Positions 45,528 through 57,511 of a DNA stretch of 64,000 nucleotides are shown piece by piece (the stretch's first letter is position 1; every line of letters starts with the position of its first letter). The notes beneath the pieces were generated by a model that saw only the letters and a list, made by a program, of their open reading frames with translations, made no database searches and was not told the origin of the DNA. Origin of the DNA: Elymus sibiricus (lineage: Eukaryota > Streptophyta > Magnoliopsida > Poales > Poaceae); the NCBI GenBank assembly GCA_039707655.1, contig CM077665.1:289048205-289112204 (forward strand), written 5' to 3'. The position numbers were made by a program, and so were the translations under genes.

Positions 45528-47044
45528 TGAAAGCACATTTGCTCCCTTGGTGGTTTTGGTAATTTATAACAACATATAAGTCATTGAACTAATGTTTCCA
45601 CTAAGTATATTTCAAGAAAAGTTCAATGATTGGGATGGCAAAAGGATTGTGAAGATTGTGGAAATACCCCAAGATGCAAGGAAATAGGTTGGCAAAGCTT
45701 CAAGGAAGAGGACTCTACATTTTACATTTGTGAGAAATCACTTTGAGTCCATAGGAAAGCCAATACTATTAAAAGGGGGTAAGGTTTTGTTGGTGAACAA
45801 AATGCTCATACGTGCACAAGTGATAGTCATCAAAAACACCCACAAACTCTCCCACCAAAGTCTGTCCAAAGCCATATACTCAACATCGGTGCAACCAACA
45901 TTTCCATCCCGGTGCCACCGATTCTCAACCATAGACAGACTCAGCCAAACCCTAGCCACTTTGGTGCAACCGATTCTATACCGGTGCCACCGAGTTTAGG
46001 TTGCCAACTTTCTGTTACGCAAATTCACAATATCGGTACCACCGAGATTGTTGGATCGGCGTCACCGAGATTGGGAATCTGACCGTTGGTCACCTTATCA
46101 GTGCAACCGAGTTTCCTATATCGGTCTCACCGAGATTCAAAAGTTGCCACCTTTTGGTCACTTCGGTACCACCGAGATTAACACATCGGTGTCACCGAGT
46201 TGGTCATTTTGTGTGTAACGGTTGGATTTTTGGGGATGCCTATATATACCCCTTCACCACCACCTACTCGAAAGAGAAGCACTCAGAACTATTCCATACT
46301 TGCCCCATCCAGTTTTCTGAGAGAGAACCACCTATCCTTGTGTTGAGGTCAAGATCTTCCACTACAACCATATGGATCTTGATTTCTAGCCTCCCCAAGT
46401 TGCTTTCCACCAATCCCATCTCTTCCACCAAGCCAAATCTGTGAGAGAGTGATTGTGTGTTGAGGAGTCTATCATCTTGAAGCACAAGAGCAAGGAGTTC
46501 ATCGTCATTACCGAGCCTATTACCTTTTGGAGGGTGGTGCCTCCTAGATTGGTTAGGTGTCGCTTGGGAGCCTCCTACTTCGTGTTGTGGAGTTGAACCA
46601 AGAAGTTTGTAAGGGCAAGGAGATCGCCTACTTCGTAAAGATCTACCCATAGTGAGGCTAGTCCTTCGTGGACAGAAGCCGTTATGGAATAGTCAAGGTT
46701 GCTACTTCGTGGACCCTTATGGCTGGAGCCCTCCGTGGACTCTCGCGACCGTTACCCTCCGTGGGTTGAAGACTCCATAAACGTGGATGTACGATAGCAC
46801 CACCTATCGGAACCACGGGAAAAATCATCGTGTCTACAATTGCGTTTGATCTTCCTACCCTATCCTTTCTACTCATGCTTGTTGTTACTTTCCGCTGCTA
46901 TACTCTTAGACTTGCATGTGTAGGGTGTACTTGACTTGCCATGAAATGCTAAAATTGCCAACTTTAAAATTTGGGAAAAGGCAAAACTTTTATTTGTTCA
47001 AGTAGTCTAATCACGCCCCCTCTAGACATACTTTCAGTCCTACA
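45528..47044 (+). mobile_element. Element K: 3' LTR
   Basis: 1,517 bp, about 98% identical by eye to the 5' LTR. Ends CAGTCCTACA, then the target duplication AGCCT. Confidence 0.95.
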
Positions 47045-47049
47045 AGCCT

Positions 47050-47337
47050 CTGCTGGTGCGGTACGCCACCCACGTGGCGGGTGGACCGTTTGTGTGGTGA
47101 GCATTGCACGACCCCTCCAAGCGGGGGGCTTCACAAGAGCAGCCTCGCGGGGGAGACCTCGTGAGGTCTCTTACGTAGGGTGCACAAGCGTTTAGTGGAC
47201 CTCTCTAGAGCGAAGCCGCCTCGCGGGGTGGTTGTCAGAGTCTTCCAGTGGGCTGCCTACCGCACTGGGCCTTCTTTGCACAGTCGACTGGGCCGGCAGT
47301 ACATGGGTCGTGGTACCCTGGTTCCACTGGATCGACA
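47050..47337 (-). mobile_element. Element E: 5' LTR, outer part
   Basis: Resumes E's LTR after K. A plausible LTR start on the minus strand is TGTCGATCCAGTGGAACC at 47337, which makes the whole LTR about 884 bp, close to F's 897. The edge is inferred from F; no second target duplication was found. Confidence 0.5.
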
Positions 47338-47756
47338 GGAGCGTCAGTGGAACGATGTGGGGCGGCGATATTTAAGCAGTGCCGAGAGTGAGTGATGGTG
47401 GGAGTCGTGGTGGCGGGATTTAGTTTTGTCAGCGGAGACATTTGGAGGGAAGGCACGATGGCGGGAAGGAGCAATGATACACGTTGGGCGGTGGCAACGG
47501 GGCACCGCCGCATGGCTCTGCTCTCTGGTTGGTAGTCGTACGGGTCGCGGAGCAGAGATATCAAATAATTTGCAAAAGGCCCCCTGGTTGACAGAACAAT
47601 ATGAAACCATACCCCTGTAGCAAAACCAAAGGACCACAATGGAAAATGAAAAACTTATTTGAGGTACCCTTTTTTTAAATAAATTATCACTAATAATTTT
47701 CAAATGTTTACTTTTTCAAGTTACACACATACTAGACCACATTGGAGGCATGCTGC
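47338..47756. other. Unclassified sequence
   Basis: About 420 bp between E and I. The first half is GC-rich, the second AT-rich. I see no ORF of interest, repeat pair or terminal motif. It could be the oldest, pre-insertion DNA in the window or a decayed element. Confidence 0.4.
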
Positions 47757-48980
47757 TGTTGACACCAAATTTTGGCATGGAAGAAATGTTATTAAGATGG
47801 ATTCAAATGAAGAAGTTCTCTACACGAAAAAAGTTCCGTAGTGTTGACATGAACATCTTTGAAGTTTGGGCCATCGCCGTCCGATCTCATCTCGAAGGCC
47901 GAAACTGTGCTCAAAGTACTGAAATTCATATCCAGATTACTATTCGGCCGATTAAGCACCCAAGACCACCTCGTATGAGAAAATATTCAACATGGATTGT
48001 CTTCGTCTCGTCAAAACGATTGATTTTGATATCAAAATTATCTCAATCCAAATTTGTATACAAAAGTTAGAGCCATCGGAGTGCAGCCCTACCACGAGGC
48101 AGAAACTGACGCTAGGGATCACACACTCACCGAGGTGATGTCTGATGGGTTGCGCAAGCTATTCGGCCCTCAAAACGGCCTTGAATGGAAAAACTTACAA
48201 CATGAAAAAGTTTCTTCTCGTCGAAACGGTCAACTTTTCTTTTGGAGTCGTCATCATTTGAGGTAATATACGGCCTGCAGAATCTCTACAAAACTCGGAC
48301 AGCCTAGTCAGGCACAGTACCGAATCTGACTGGAAGTTAAAGATGGCCTCGTGGAGTATTCAAGATGGCCTTATTTGGAGAACTGATCAACATAAGAATT
48401 GTTCGTCTCGTCGAAAAGATTGATTTTGATATAAATATCGTCTCAAGCGGAGGTCATATGCAGATTTTGTGGCCCGCGCAAGAAGCAAGACAGAAGTTTG
48501 AGTCAGATTCGGGCTGAATCCGAGTTAGACTAGAGCTAGGATTCTAGGACATGAATTGATGTAATTTTCTTGTAAGAAAAGCATAGATGAATCCTTTGCT
48601 TGTACGGGAAGTCCAGCCACCTCTTATATATAGTGGAGGTGGCGGCCGATTGAAACAACACACAATCAAACCAATCTAGTCATTACACTTTCGTGTTTAT
48701 CTACTTTTATCTCCTACCCTTGTATCTTCTTTCTCGTTCTTCCTTCATTCTTCTCTTGGAGGGCAGCGATTCACGAGGCCCTAGGGGCGATCAGGTCGAC
48801 CTAGGGCAGCCCATAGCCGCCACATGCCCTGACGGGGTCCCTCCTGGGCGTGTGGGGTTTCGGGTCTACAAAAGCGCCCCCCGACTGTCTTGCGTATCGC
48901 GCTGTTGGTCGGGTCTCCTTCGACGTGAGCTGCGGTGCATCACCCCCGGCGTCGAGGGTACGTGTTTGTGTGCGAACACA
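47757..48980 (+). mobile_element. Element I: 5' LTR
   Basis: Opens TGTTGACACCAAATTTTGGC and ends GTGCGAACACA, followed by a primer-binding-like site. About 1,224 bp. A TATA-like TATATATA near 48635 suits a promoter inside it. No partner LTR lies in the window. Confidence 0.7.
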
Positions 48981-48985
48981 CTTTT

Positions 48986-49003
48986 TGGCGACTCCACTGG
49001 GGA
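48986..49003 (+). other. Primer-binding-site region (I)
   Basis: TGGCGACTCCACTGGGGA five bases after the LTR end; TTTTTGGCGACTCC is a recurrent post-LTR sequence in grass retroelements. The tRNA is not named. Confidence 0.6.
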
Positions 49004-49080
49004 TGAAGCTTTGAACAGTCTCCAGCCCGTTCTTGCTACGAAGAGGTCATCATCTAGGGTTTGCAATCTACAAAGGTAAT

Positions 49081-50042
49081 ATGAATACCCAATTCACTTA
49101 TGTAGATCCAAATAATGCATATATTGTTGCTAGATATTTTAATGAGCATAATGTATCGTCTAGCCCTAGTTTTATGAATCATACATCTAATTATGTGCAA
49201 CAGCCGATTCAGAATAATCTCCATGCTTCAGCTTCATATAATCTTAGCAACATGAAACATACGTATCCCAACTCCCATGCATCGGCAACCCCACAAATCT
49301 ATATGCCAATAAAAAACATGATGAGTTTGGTTAATCAAGCTGAAACACCCCATTTAGAAACTTTCAATAGTGTGCAGCACAATTTAACTTTTCATTCATC
49401 GGCAAATAACTTGTAGTATGTTAATCCAAACATGTCGGTGGATACGGGAATTGGCCATGCTACTACTAGTTATTCGGCCAATTACCATCAAACATCATAT
49501 GCTACACCTCATGCTACTAATTTTTTGATGCCATACGCAACTGTTGAACTCCATAATTCAGCTCCGTGCCTTCATGGTCAAGGCCGAATAAGTGAAACTT
49601 CTGCAGGAGCACAAGTGCCTTCACCTACTACCATGGCATATCATGTCCCCCCTACACAATTACAAAATTTTGGCAACATCTCATTGCCAAAAGAGTCTAA
49701 AGGCATCAGGGGGCAAGCATATCCAGACTGGGTCACTAAGAACAAGCTTACATTCTCTTGGGATTTGTGCAACTCTATTCGTCAAGAACTAAGAGAAGAC
49801 GGTAAGCCTCATGGCTTTGCTGCTGTAAAAGCTAGAGTTGAGCAAATGATGCATTCACCCAGTGTTGTAGCATCCAATGTACCCCATACACAATTGCAAA
49901 GTTTCGGCACCTCATTGTCGAAAGCATCTGAAAGTATTGGGGCGCAATCCGACGAAGACTGGGCTGAAATTTTGGCCAAAAAAGCTTAAAGATAGCCTAG
50001 CTGCAATGTTTTCTGAGTTTAGACAAGAACAAGCAGCCTTTG
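49081..50042 (+). pseudogene. Element I: gag-like ORF, broken
   Basis: One frame from ATG 49081 (MNTQFTYVDPNNAYIVARYF) to 49989, with TAG at 49414-49416 and a frame change near 49985, after which KDSLAAMFSEFRQEQAAF continues. It is Asn/Ser/His/Tyr-rich and of low complexity at first. An internal repeat is visible: PPTQLQNFG...DWV (about 49650-49730) and PHTQLQSFG...DWAEIL (about 49880-49970). It has the position of an N-terminal gag, but no core gag motif is reached before the sequence changes at about 50042. Confidence 0.5.
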
Positions 50043-50634
50043 TCCGCCGGGCGACCCATTTGGAGCCCAAATTTGAGTCTCATTTGCGTCGGCGCAGACA
50101 GGAAGTGGTCGCCCGCCTACTCCTTCCCTGGCCTGCCCGTCGGCGCCACATCCACCCCAAATCGCCCACTTCCCCAAAACGTATCCCGCTCATGCTCCCG
50201 CCCCCGCTCGCCATGGACGACGAGCCAACCATCGACGCCGCTGCCGGCCTCACCTCCCTCGCCTCATCTGACCTCACAACAACTAGGCAGGCCTCGCGCC
50301 ATCTGCAAGACGGCAGCGCAGTCGAAGAAGAAGCCGCTGACGCCCAAGTAGCGTTCATGTAGTCGGTGAAGACGAAGGACCGGAGGCATGTGCCCGCCGC
50401 CGCGTCTGCCGCCGCCCTGTCCGCTGCCATGCAGCAAGAGGAGAACAAGGCCTTCGTCGCTGCAGTGACACAGGAGGCCCTAATCTTTCTAGGGTTAAAC
50501 CCATGCCAGCACAAGCTCGTCGTGGCCATGGCCAGCACAAGGTCGTCGGTCATTCCTCATGTGCCACTACTAGACTCGCCACGCATGTCCATCGTGTCAT
50601 AGATGCCCGACTTCCATCATCCCAACCCGTAGGT
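50043..50634 (+). pseudogene. Probable PIF/Harbinger ORF1 fragment
   Basis: GC-rich block unlike both neighbours. It begins with CATTTGGAGCCCAAATTTG-like sequence and leads to ATG 50213 (MDDEPTIDAAAGL). A TAG at 50360-50362 interrupts, then KTKDRRHVPAAASAAALS and EALIFLGLNPCQHKLVVAMA follow, ending in TAG at about 50600. This resembles from memory the N-terminal/NPxQH part of Triticeae Harbinger ORF1 (Myb-like) proteins; I cannot confirm it without a search. No transposase or terminal inverted repeat is seen. J's LTR follows directly at 50635. Confidence 0.4.
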
Positions 50635-52204
50635 TGATGTCTACTACAAAACTTTATTCTTGTAGACTCTATTGGGCCTCCAAGCGCAGAGTTTTGTAGG
50701 ACACTAGCAATTTTCCCTAAAGTGGATGATCGAAGGTTTATCTGTCTGTGGGAGGTGTAGAATGAAGATGGTTTCTCTCAAACAACCCTGCAATCAAATA
50801 CAAACAGTCACTTGTGTCCCCAACACACCCAATACAATGGCAAATTGTATAGGTGCACTAGTTCGGCGAAGAGATGGTGATACAAGTGTAGTATGGATAG
50901 TAGATATAGGCTTTTGTAATCTGAAATAATAAGAACAACAAGTTAAAAAGTAACTGAAGTGTGTAAAAACGATGTTGCAATACTTGAAAACAAGGCCTAG
51001 GATTCATACTTTCACTAGTGCAATCTCTCAATAGTGCTAGCATAATTGAATCATATAACCATCCCTAAACGTGCAGCAAAGAATCACTCCGAAGTTCCTA
51101 TTAGCGGAGAACATAAGAAGAAATTCTAGTAGGTAGTAAAACCACCTCAAAGTTATCGTTCCGATCAATCTATTGAGTCATCCTTATAAGTGTCACAAAT
51201 AGCCCTAGAGTTCGTACTAAATAACAACAAATGATTTCAGATTCATAACGTTCAATCCACACAAAGAACCTCAGAGTACCCCCAAGATTTCCATCGGAGA
51301 AAGTAGGACGATAACGTGCATCAACCTATGTGCCTAGATCACCCCAATGTCACCACGGAGATCCGTAAGTTGATTGACATAACATTTATCAATTGCCTCA
51401 ATAGAACACCCATTGTCACCACGGATATCCACATGCAACACATACATCAAGTGCTCTCAAATCCAAAGTATTCAATCCAACATAACGAAATCTCAAAGGG
51501 GAAAGACTCAATTCATCACATCAATATAGAGAGGGAAGAACACCATATGATCCAACTATATTAACAAAGCACATGGTACATCAAGATCGTGTCATATCAA
51601 GAACGCGAGAGAGAGAGAGAGAGACTAAACACATAGCTATTGGTACATACCCTCAACCCCAAGGGTGAACTACTCCCTCCTTGAAATGGAGACCGCCGGG
51701 ATCATGAAGATGGCCTCCGATGATGATTTACCCTCCTGCAGGGTGCCGGAAAAGGGCCCCGGATGAGATCGCTTTGAAACAAAGGTTTGCGACGGCAGAG
51801 CGGAAGTTCTAGGTTTATTTCTAGGGGTTTCTCTATTTATAAGAATTTTCAGAGTTGGAATCATGTGAAACGGAGTTACAAGGGGCCCACAAGGTATCTT
51901 GACACGGTCACACCCCCCCCCGGGGCACGCCGGGTTGCCTTGTCATGTCCTCGTGGGTCTTCTGATCCTCCCACGAAGCTTCGGGGGTCTCTTACATTCC
52001 AAAAAAATCGTCAAAAAATTTCGTCATGTTTGTATAGGTTTTCTGTAAAGCCAAAAACAAGCAAAAAAACCGTAACTGGCACTGGGCACTAGGTTAATAG
52101 GTTAGTTCCAGAAAAATCATATAAAAGTGCATGAAAACCATGTAAGATTTTTGTAAACATGGCATTAATACTTCATAAATTATAGATAGGTTGGAGACGT
52201 ATAC
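50635..52204 (-). mobile_element. Element J: 3' LTR
   Basis: About 1,570 bp. Minus-strand start TATACGTCTCCAACC near 52204 (AC/CA swapped against A and C) and minus-strand end ...AGTAGACATCA at 50635. The same end sequence (TGATGTCTACTAC on plus) recurs at 57512 in the 5' LTR. The adjoining TAGGT (50630-50634) may be the target duplication. Confidence 0.75.
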
Positions 52205-53147
52205 GCATCCCCAATCTTAGTTCATGCTCGTCCTCGAGTAGGTAAATGATAACAGGAATAATTTATGAAGTGTGAATGCTAGCATAGTGCATAAGTTTGA
52301 TCGATTTCAATCACTTTTTCTAGCATCATAAACAGCAACTCTTTCTCATAGAACTCATCATGATAAAGTAGCAATCAATTCGCATGTTATGGTTCAAACT
52401 ATGTATTCTCTTGAAACATAACAATCTATGTTATTAGTCATCAAACAAATATAGTCCATCTTATTTTCTAAGTAAGAGATTCACATACTCAATTATCATA
52501 TAGTCTTCTGTTATTGCTAATACTCAAAGCATATTTTTAGAACAAACAACATTCGTCGAACATAGAGAAACATAGGGGCTTAATGTTTCACCTCCCAACA
52601 CACTTATCATAAGGATAATTGTCAACAATAATAACTCATGATCAAATATATTTGATTGGATATATGTGTTTCGATATTTCCCCACCACATGATGCTTGCC
52701 AACTAGAGATTGAGGTTGGAGTAAGAAGGTGACTCAACATGAAAAGTAAATAACATGAAAGTAAATAACATAAAAGTAAATAGAATGTCCCTTCGCAAAG
52801 GGAAGCATGGAGTTGCTTATGTGCCAGAGCTCATTGATTAAACAGAGGTGATTATATTTTGGGTGGTGTGCCTTTCATGTTAATGTCCCAACAAAGGATT
52901 TCAATATCTCCATGCTAATAACGTTATTGGCGGTTCCCAAACAAAATTGAAATTTTTACTCCCCCTCGACCATTCAAACACATCTCATGGCTAGTCGTAT
53001 CTACTGGTACCCTCCAAACAATCAACTTTCTAGGGGGATTTCTTGTTTATTTATTTTTGTATTATGCAGGACTGGGCATCCTTTTTGCGGCCTCTCTTAT
53101 GCAATGAAAAGTGAATAAACACTCATCATGAGAATAACCCGCTTAGC

Positions 53148-53414
53148 ATGGAAGATATTGATCGCCCTGATCGCTCCATGAGCGGTACGGGCACACAAAG
53201 CAGAAATTTATTTGAAGGTTTTCGAGGTGGCACGTGCAAATTTACTTGGAATGACAGTCAAATACCATATATAGGTAGGTATGGTGGACTCTCATGGAAG
53301 AAACTTGGCTCAAGGATTGTGGATGCACAGGTAGTATCTCTACTTAGTACAAAGTCTTGGCTAGCAAAGGGTTCTAAACAAGTGCCACATGTTGGAGGAT
53401 CCGCAACAATATAA
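53148..53414 (+). other. Conserved antisense block in J
   Basis: A plus-strand ORF of 88 residues, antisense to J, contains IGRYGGLSWKK and DAQVVSLLSTKSWLAKGSKQ. Its counterpart in D is at 26557-26360, also antisense to its element. Similarity at DNA level continues beyond the stop (CTTGTCCAACTTCAAC against CATGTCCAACATCAAC). Confidence 0.55.
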
Positions 53415-54687
53415 CTTCTATGCAAATATACCCAAACATAACTCATTACATTGTCTTCCTTGTCCAACTTCAACTAATTTTATCAAGGTTGAAAATAATT
53501 AATGGGTATTCGCAATCATAAAAGGTGTCCAAGATAATATATTTGTATGTGAAAGTTCTCCTCCTTATACTAATCATTCTTAAATTGCTTGTATGACCAA
53601 TACTATGTTTGTCAAACTTCAATAGATTCTACTTCCTAAACCAAATGTGAAACTACTACTAAGAATAAAGCACATGTTTGATTTCATATTTATGATATTT
53701 CATTCATTCACAATTTACTCTTAGGATATAAGTGAAGCACAAGAGTAAACATCAAACTACTCTCCAAAGATATGTGAAGATCAATGAGTAGTCAAACAAT
53801 CAAGAAGCTATGTGGGGACTCTTTATCAATAAAGACTTTCAGATCTGATATTTATTTAAAGCATCAAACAAAACAAAAAGGTCACTCCAAGAATAGCACA
53901 TATAATGTGAATGAATAAAAACTTAGGCTCAACATAGGCTAACCGATATTTGTCAATGAAGAGATGTGGGATGCCTAACGTGGCATCCCCAAGCTTTGAT
54001 GCTTGTGACTTCTTGTAATATTGACTTGGGGAGCCTTGGGCATCACCAAGCTTGACATCTTGTGTCTCTTTAATTCCTCTCTTATCACGCTTTCCTAAAT
54101 CTTTAAAGCTTCATCCACACAGAACTTGACAAGAACTCGCGAGATAGGTTCGTGCACATAAGAATAAATAAACACTTTATGTACTACCAAGACAAGTTGC
54201 ATAACAATTTCAAACATTATCAATTGTATACTATCATTTCCCCAATTTATATCTACCAATATAAGCCATGAAAACACTAGCACAAGTAGAAAACAAAGCT
54301 ATGACAACAATCTGTCTAAACATGACAATCTGTACTAATCAATTCCAAAGGTACACTTCTGTAACTCAAAAAATTCTGAAAATTTAGGACATAATAAAAA
54401 TTGTATGAAAATTCCGTGTAAAAATTTCAGAAACTTTCCACGTTCCAGTAAAATATGAAAATTCAAACACTACAGCAAAAGTTTCTGTTTTCATACAGCA
54501 AACATCAAACAGGCAATTCAAGCATCCTAAAGGCAATTCTTGGTACTTTCTATTGAAAAACATGATTATGAATAACAGCAATCAAAGTCCAACAAAATAA
54601 AATGATGCTCCAAGCAAAACACATAATGTGTGACGAATAAAAATATAGCTCCAGGTAAGATATATCGATAGTGTTGAAGATGAAAGA

Positions 54688-54717
54688 GGGGATGCCTTCC
54701 GGGGCATCCCCAAGCTT
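54688..54717 (-). repeat. Hairpin plus internal polypurine-tract copy (J)
   Basis: Identical 24-bp hairpin to A and C at 54688-54711, running into GCATCCCCAAGCTT (54704-54717). A diverged copy, GGATGCC...GGCATCC, with GCATCCCCAAGCTT lies at 53970-53997, so J has two such clusters. Confidence 0.75.
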
Positions 54718-55835
54718 AGACGCTTGAGTCTTCCTTAAATATTACCCTGGGGTGCCTTGGGAATTACCAAGCATAGGGTATTGCCTCTCCTTATTCTCCT
54801 CATATCGGTATCTCACCCAAAACTTGAAAACTTCAATCAAACAAAACTCAACAGAACTCATGAGATGGGTTAGTGTAATAAAATAGATCATTCACTTAGG
54901 TACTGTCCAGACAAGATTCATAAATGTTCCCAAATAATTCCTACTGTATTATACCATTCTCATAATTTATATCACTCAATATAAGGTATGGAAACACTAA
55001 AAAAAGCAAACTATGCACGCAAAACAGAAACTGTCAAAAACAGAATAGTTTGTAAAGATCTAAATCAAAACCATACTTCCCTTGCACTTAAAATTCTAAA
55101 AAAATAAGGACAACTCAGATAATTTTCATAGCAATACGGAGTAATCATTTTAGAATATTATGACACTCCAGTAAAATCACATAATTCATATACTTGACGC
55201 GAAAGTTTCTATTTTTGCACAGAATCAAATCAACAAGCATCCACACTATCCCAAAGGCTTTACTTGGCACATTATTGAAACGAAAGGCACAAAACATGAT
55301 CACTACAGTAACGTAATCATATGAACACACAAAAACAGAAAGTGTAAGTGTAGGGTTGTCTCCCAACAAGCGCCTTTCTTTAAAGCCTTTTAGCTAAGCA
55401 TGATGATTTCAATGATGCTCACATAAAAGTAAAGAATTGAAACACAAACAGAGCATCATGAAGCATATGACAAGAGAATTTAAGCCTAAAACACTTCCTA
55501 TGCATAGGTATTTTGTGAGCAAACAATTTATGGGAGCAAGAATCAACTAGCATAGGAAGGCAAAACAAGCATAACTTCAAAAATTTCAACACATAGGGAG
55601 GAAACTTGATATTACTTCAATACCTACAAGCATATGTTCCTCCCTCATAATAATTTTCAGTAGCATTATGAAATAATTAAACAATATAACTATCACATAA
55701 AGCATTCCTTTCATGATCCACAAGCATAGAATTTTTATTACTCTCCACATAAACATTTTTCTTCTCATACATAATAGTGGGACTATCATATGAAACTTGA
55801 ATACTATAAATGGTTTCCACATTAAAAGAGTAATG

Positions 55836-57285
55836 TTAAGTAAAAGGGTATTCATAATTATGAAAAGTTTTATAATAATAATTATCACTACTTTTTATAA
55901 CATAAGTATCATCACAATAATCATCATAAGTAGCAACTTTGTACTCATCATAACCAAATGAAACCTCTTCCAAAATAGTGAAAGCATCACTAAATAAAGT
56001 CATGACCTCTCCAAATCCACTTTTATCATTATAATAAGATTCAACACCTCCAAAATAGTGTGATAATAATCACCTAAAGTTGACACTCTTACAAATCCAC
56101 TTTCCTAGAAAATGCAATCGTCATAAATAGGAGGCATGCAATCATCATAATAAATTTTATCATTGTAAGTAGGGGAACTAAAAAGATCGTCTTCGTATAA
56201 CATTGCATCCCAAAGCTTGGTACAACCATTATTTGCAGCAAATAAGTTCTCAAACATGTCATTCTCATCAAACATGGCATCCCCAAGCTTGCGGGTTTGC
56301 ATATCATGAGCATAATCATCAATAGCATGTATAGCACCAATAGTATAACAATTATTATCATCATAATTATCCAAGTTGGTGCCAAAAAGATTATTATAAG
56401 GATTATAATTATCTTCCCAATCATAATCATCACAACAAGTAGTAGACATAACAAAATAATCATCAAGTGTATCATCATCCACACTACTTTCGGATTCATT
56501 CTCAACGATGATAGGAGCAACATTATTTGCGAGAGATACCTTTGTACCTATACTCTTCCTTCTTTTCTTCTTCTTCACCACATTATGTGTGGCTTTAATT
56601 ACTTTTCCGAGCTTCTTATTGAAGAGATTGGGTTGATGGGAGGCTCCTCCTTGCTACCTAATTCAATACAAGAAACAATAGGGGGGTATTGGGAGACCTT
56701 AACCCTTTCATTAGTATTCTTTTTATATTCTATTGGTTTTCCTATCTTTCTATAGTTGGCAATATAAGCATTCTCATTGCAATTTACTACACAAAACATA
56801 TAGATTTCCTGTAGACTAGTTTCGGTATAATCTGTGAATATGAATGCTTCAAACCAACTATTTTTATGTGACAATTCTTCACACCCCAAAAATAAAGAAA
56901 GTTCACTATAAAGTTCAAGGGTGATCAAGTTATTACAATATTTGTTCATGATTCTATCATCAAAAAGTATGCATTGGAAATTAAGATGACCAGCCCTATT
57001 GCAAAGTTCACAAATAATGGGATGAAGAGAGCATAATTTTGTAGAAAATTCATCTATCACTTTAAGCCACCAATTGGTTTTATCATGTTTATGCTTCGTA
57101 CAAAATCTATCATCGCTATAAGTCATGTCTTCACAAACTTTATGCACTCCGCAAAAATTGACTTGCTTATAAGAAACATTTTTGTCAGGACTAGTGCAAT
57201 CATCATTAGCATTATGGATATTCAGAGAAGACACACTAATAACATTGCTATCATGCTTATCATTCAAGGATTTAATGGCAAACAT
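55836..57285 (-). pseudogene. ORF of element J, related to that of C
   Basis: From ATG 57285 (MFAIKSLNDKHDSNVISVSS) the frame carries a possible zinc knuckle CELCNRAGHLNFQC (near 57000), then crosses a frameshift near 56620, a Lys-rich run (VVKKKKRRKS), an Asp/Asn/Tyr-rich region (DDYDWEDNYNPYNN), TAG at 56105-56107, another frame change near 56050 and DKSGFGEVMTLF, ending at 55836. The late segments align with C's ORF (32573-33187). The CxxCx4HxxxxC spacing suits a nucleic-acid-binding, gag-like role, which is inferred. No pol follows. Confidence 0.5.
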
Positions 57286-57483
57286 TTTATTGAATTCTTC
57301 TTCTAACGCTTGAGCACAATTTTCCGATCCATCATTTTAAAGAAAGACATTATAAAGATGAAGCATATGAGACAACCTAAATTATATTTTCTTGTAGTTT
57401 TCTTTTATAAAACAAACTAGAGAAAAACAAGAAACTAAAATATTCAATTGCAAGATCTAAAGATATACCTTCAAGCACTCACT

Positions 57484-57501
57484 TCCCCAGCAACGGTGCC
57501 A
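57484..57501 (-). other. Primer-binding site, tRNA-Asp type (J)
   Basis: The minus strand reads TGGCACCGTTGCTGGGGA, two mismatches from the complement of the plant tRNA-Asp 3' end, 10 bp from the LTR edge at 57512. Confidence 0.7.
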
Positions 57502-57511
57502 GAAAAGTGTT

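Larger units (their letters stand above)
37473..47044 (+). mobile_element. Element K: complete pol-less copia/Sirevirus-type insertion
   Basis: 9,572 bp with LTRs at 37473-38992 and 45528-47044, both TGAAAGC to TACA, and a 5-bp target duplication AGCCT at 37468-37472 and 47045-47049. Primer-binding site TGGTATCAGAGCC (initiator Met tRNA) at 38995; polypurine tract at 45513. Gag is open, and a second long ORF lies in the env-like position, but there is no protease, integrase, RT or RNase H. By eye the LTRs differ at about 30 sites in 1,515, so insertion was fairly recent. The Sirevirus assignment rests on the LTR start, gag type, the repeated AAGGGGGAG tracts and the similar element L, which has copia pol. 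Confidence 0.9.
52205..55835 (-). mobile_element. Element J: polypurine tract and non-coding internal region
   Basis: The tract GCATCCCCAATCTT (52205-52218) is one base off A's and C's. Beyond it is AT-rich non-coding sequence with two hairpin/polypurine clusters (53974-54050 and 54688-54775) and the conserved antisense block at 53148-53414. No enzyme gene. Confidence 0.6.

Noticed and set aside
50213..50602. Possible host gene starting MDDEPTIDAAAG
   Set aside because: Broken by a stop, no downstream exons, and bounded by retroelements; its wording resembles a Harbinger ORF1.
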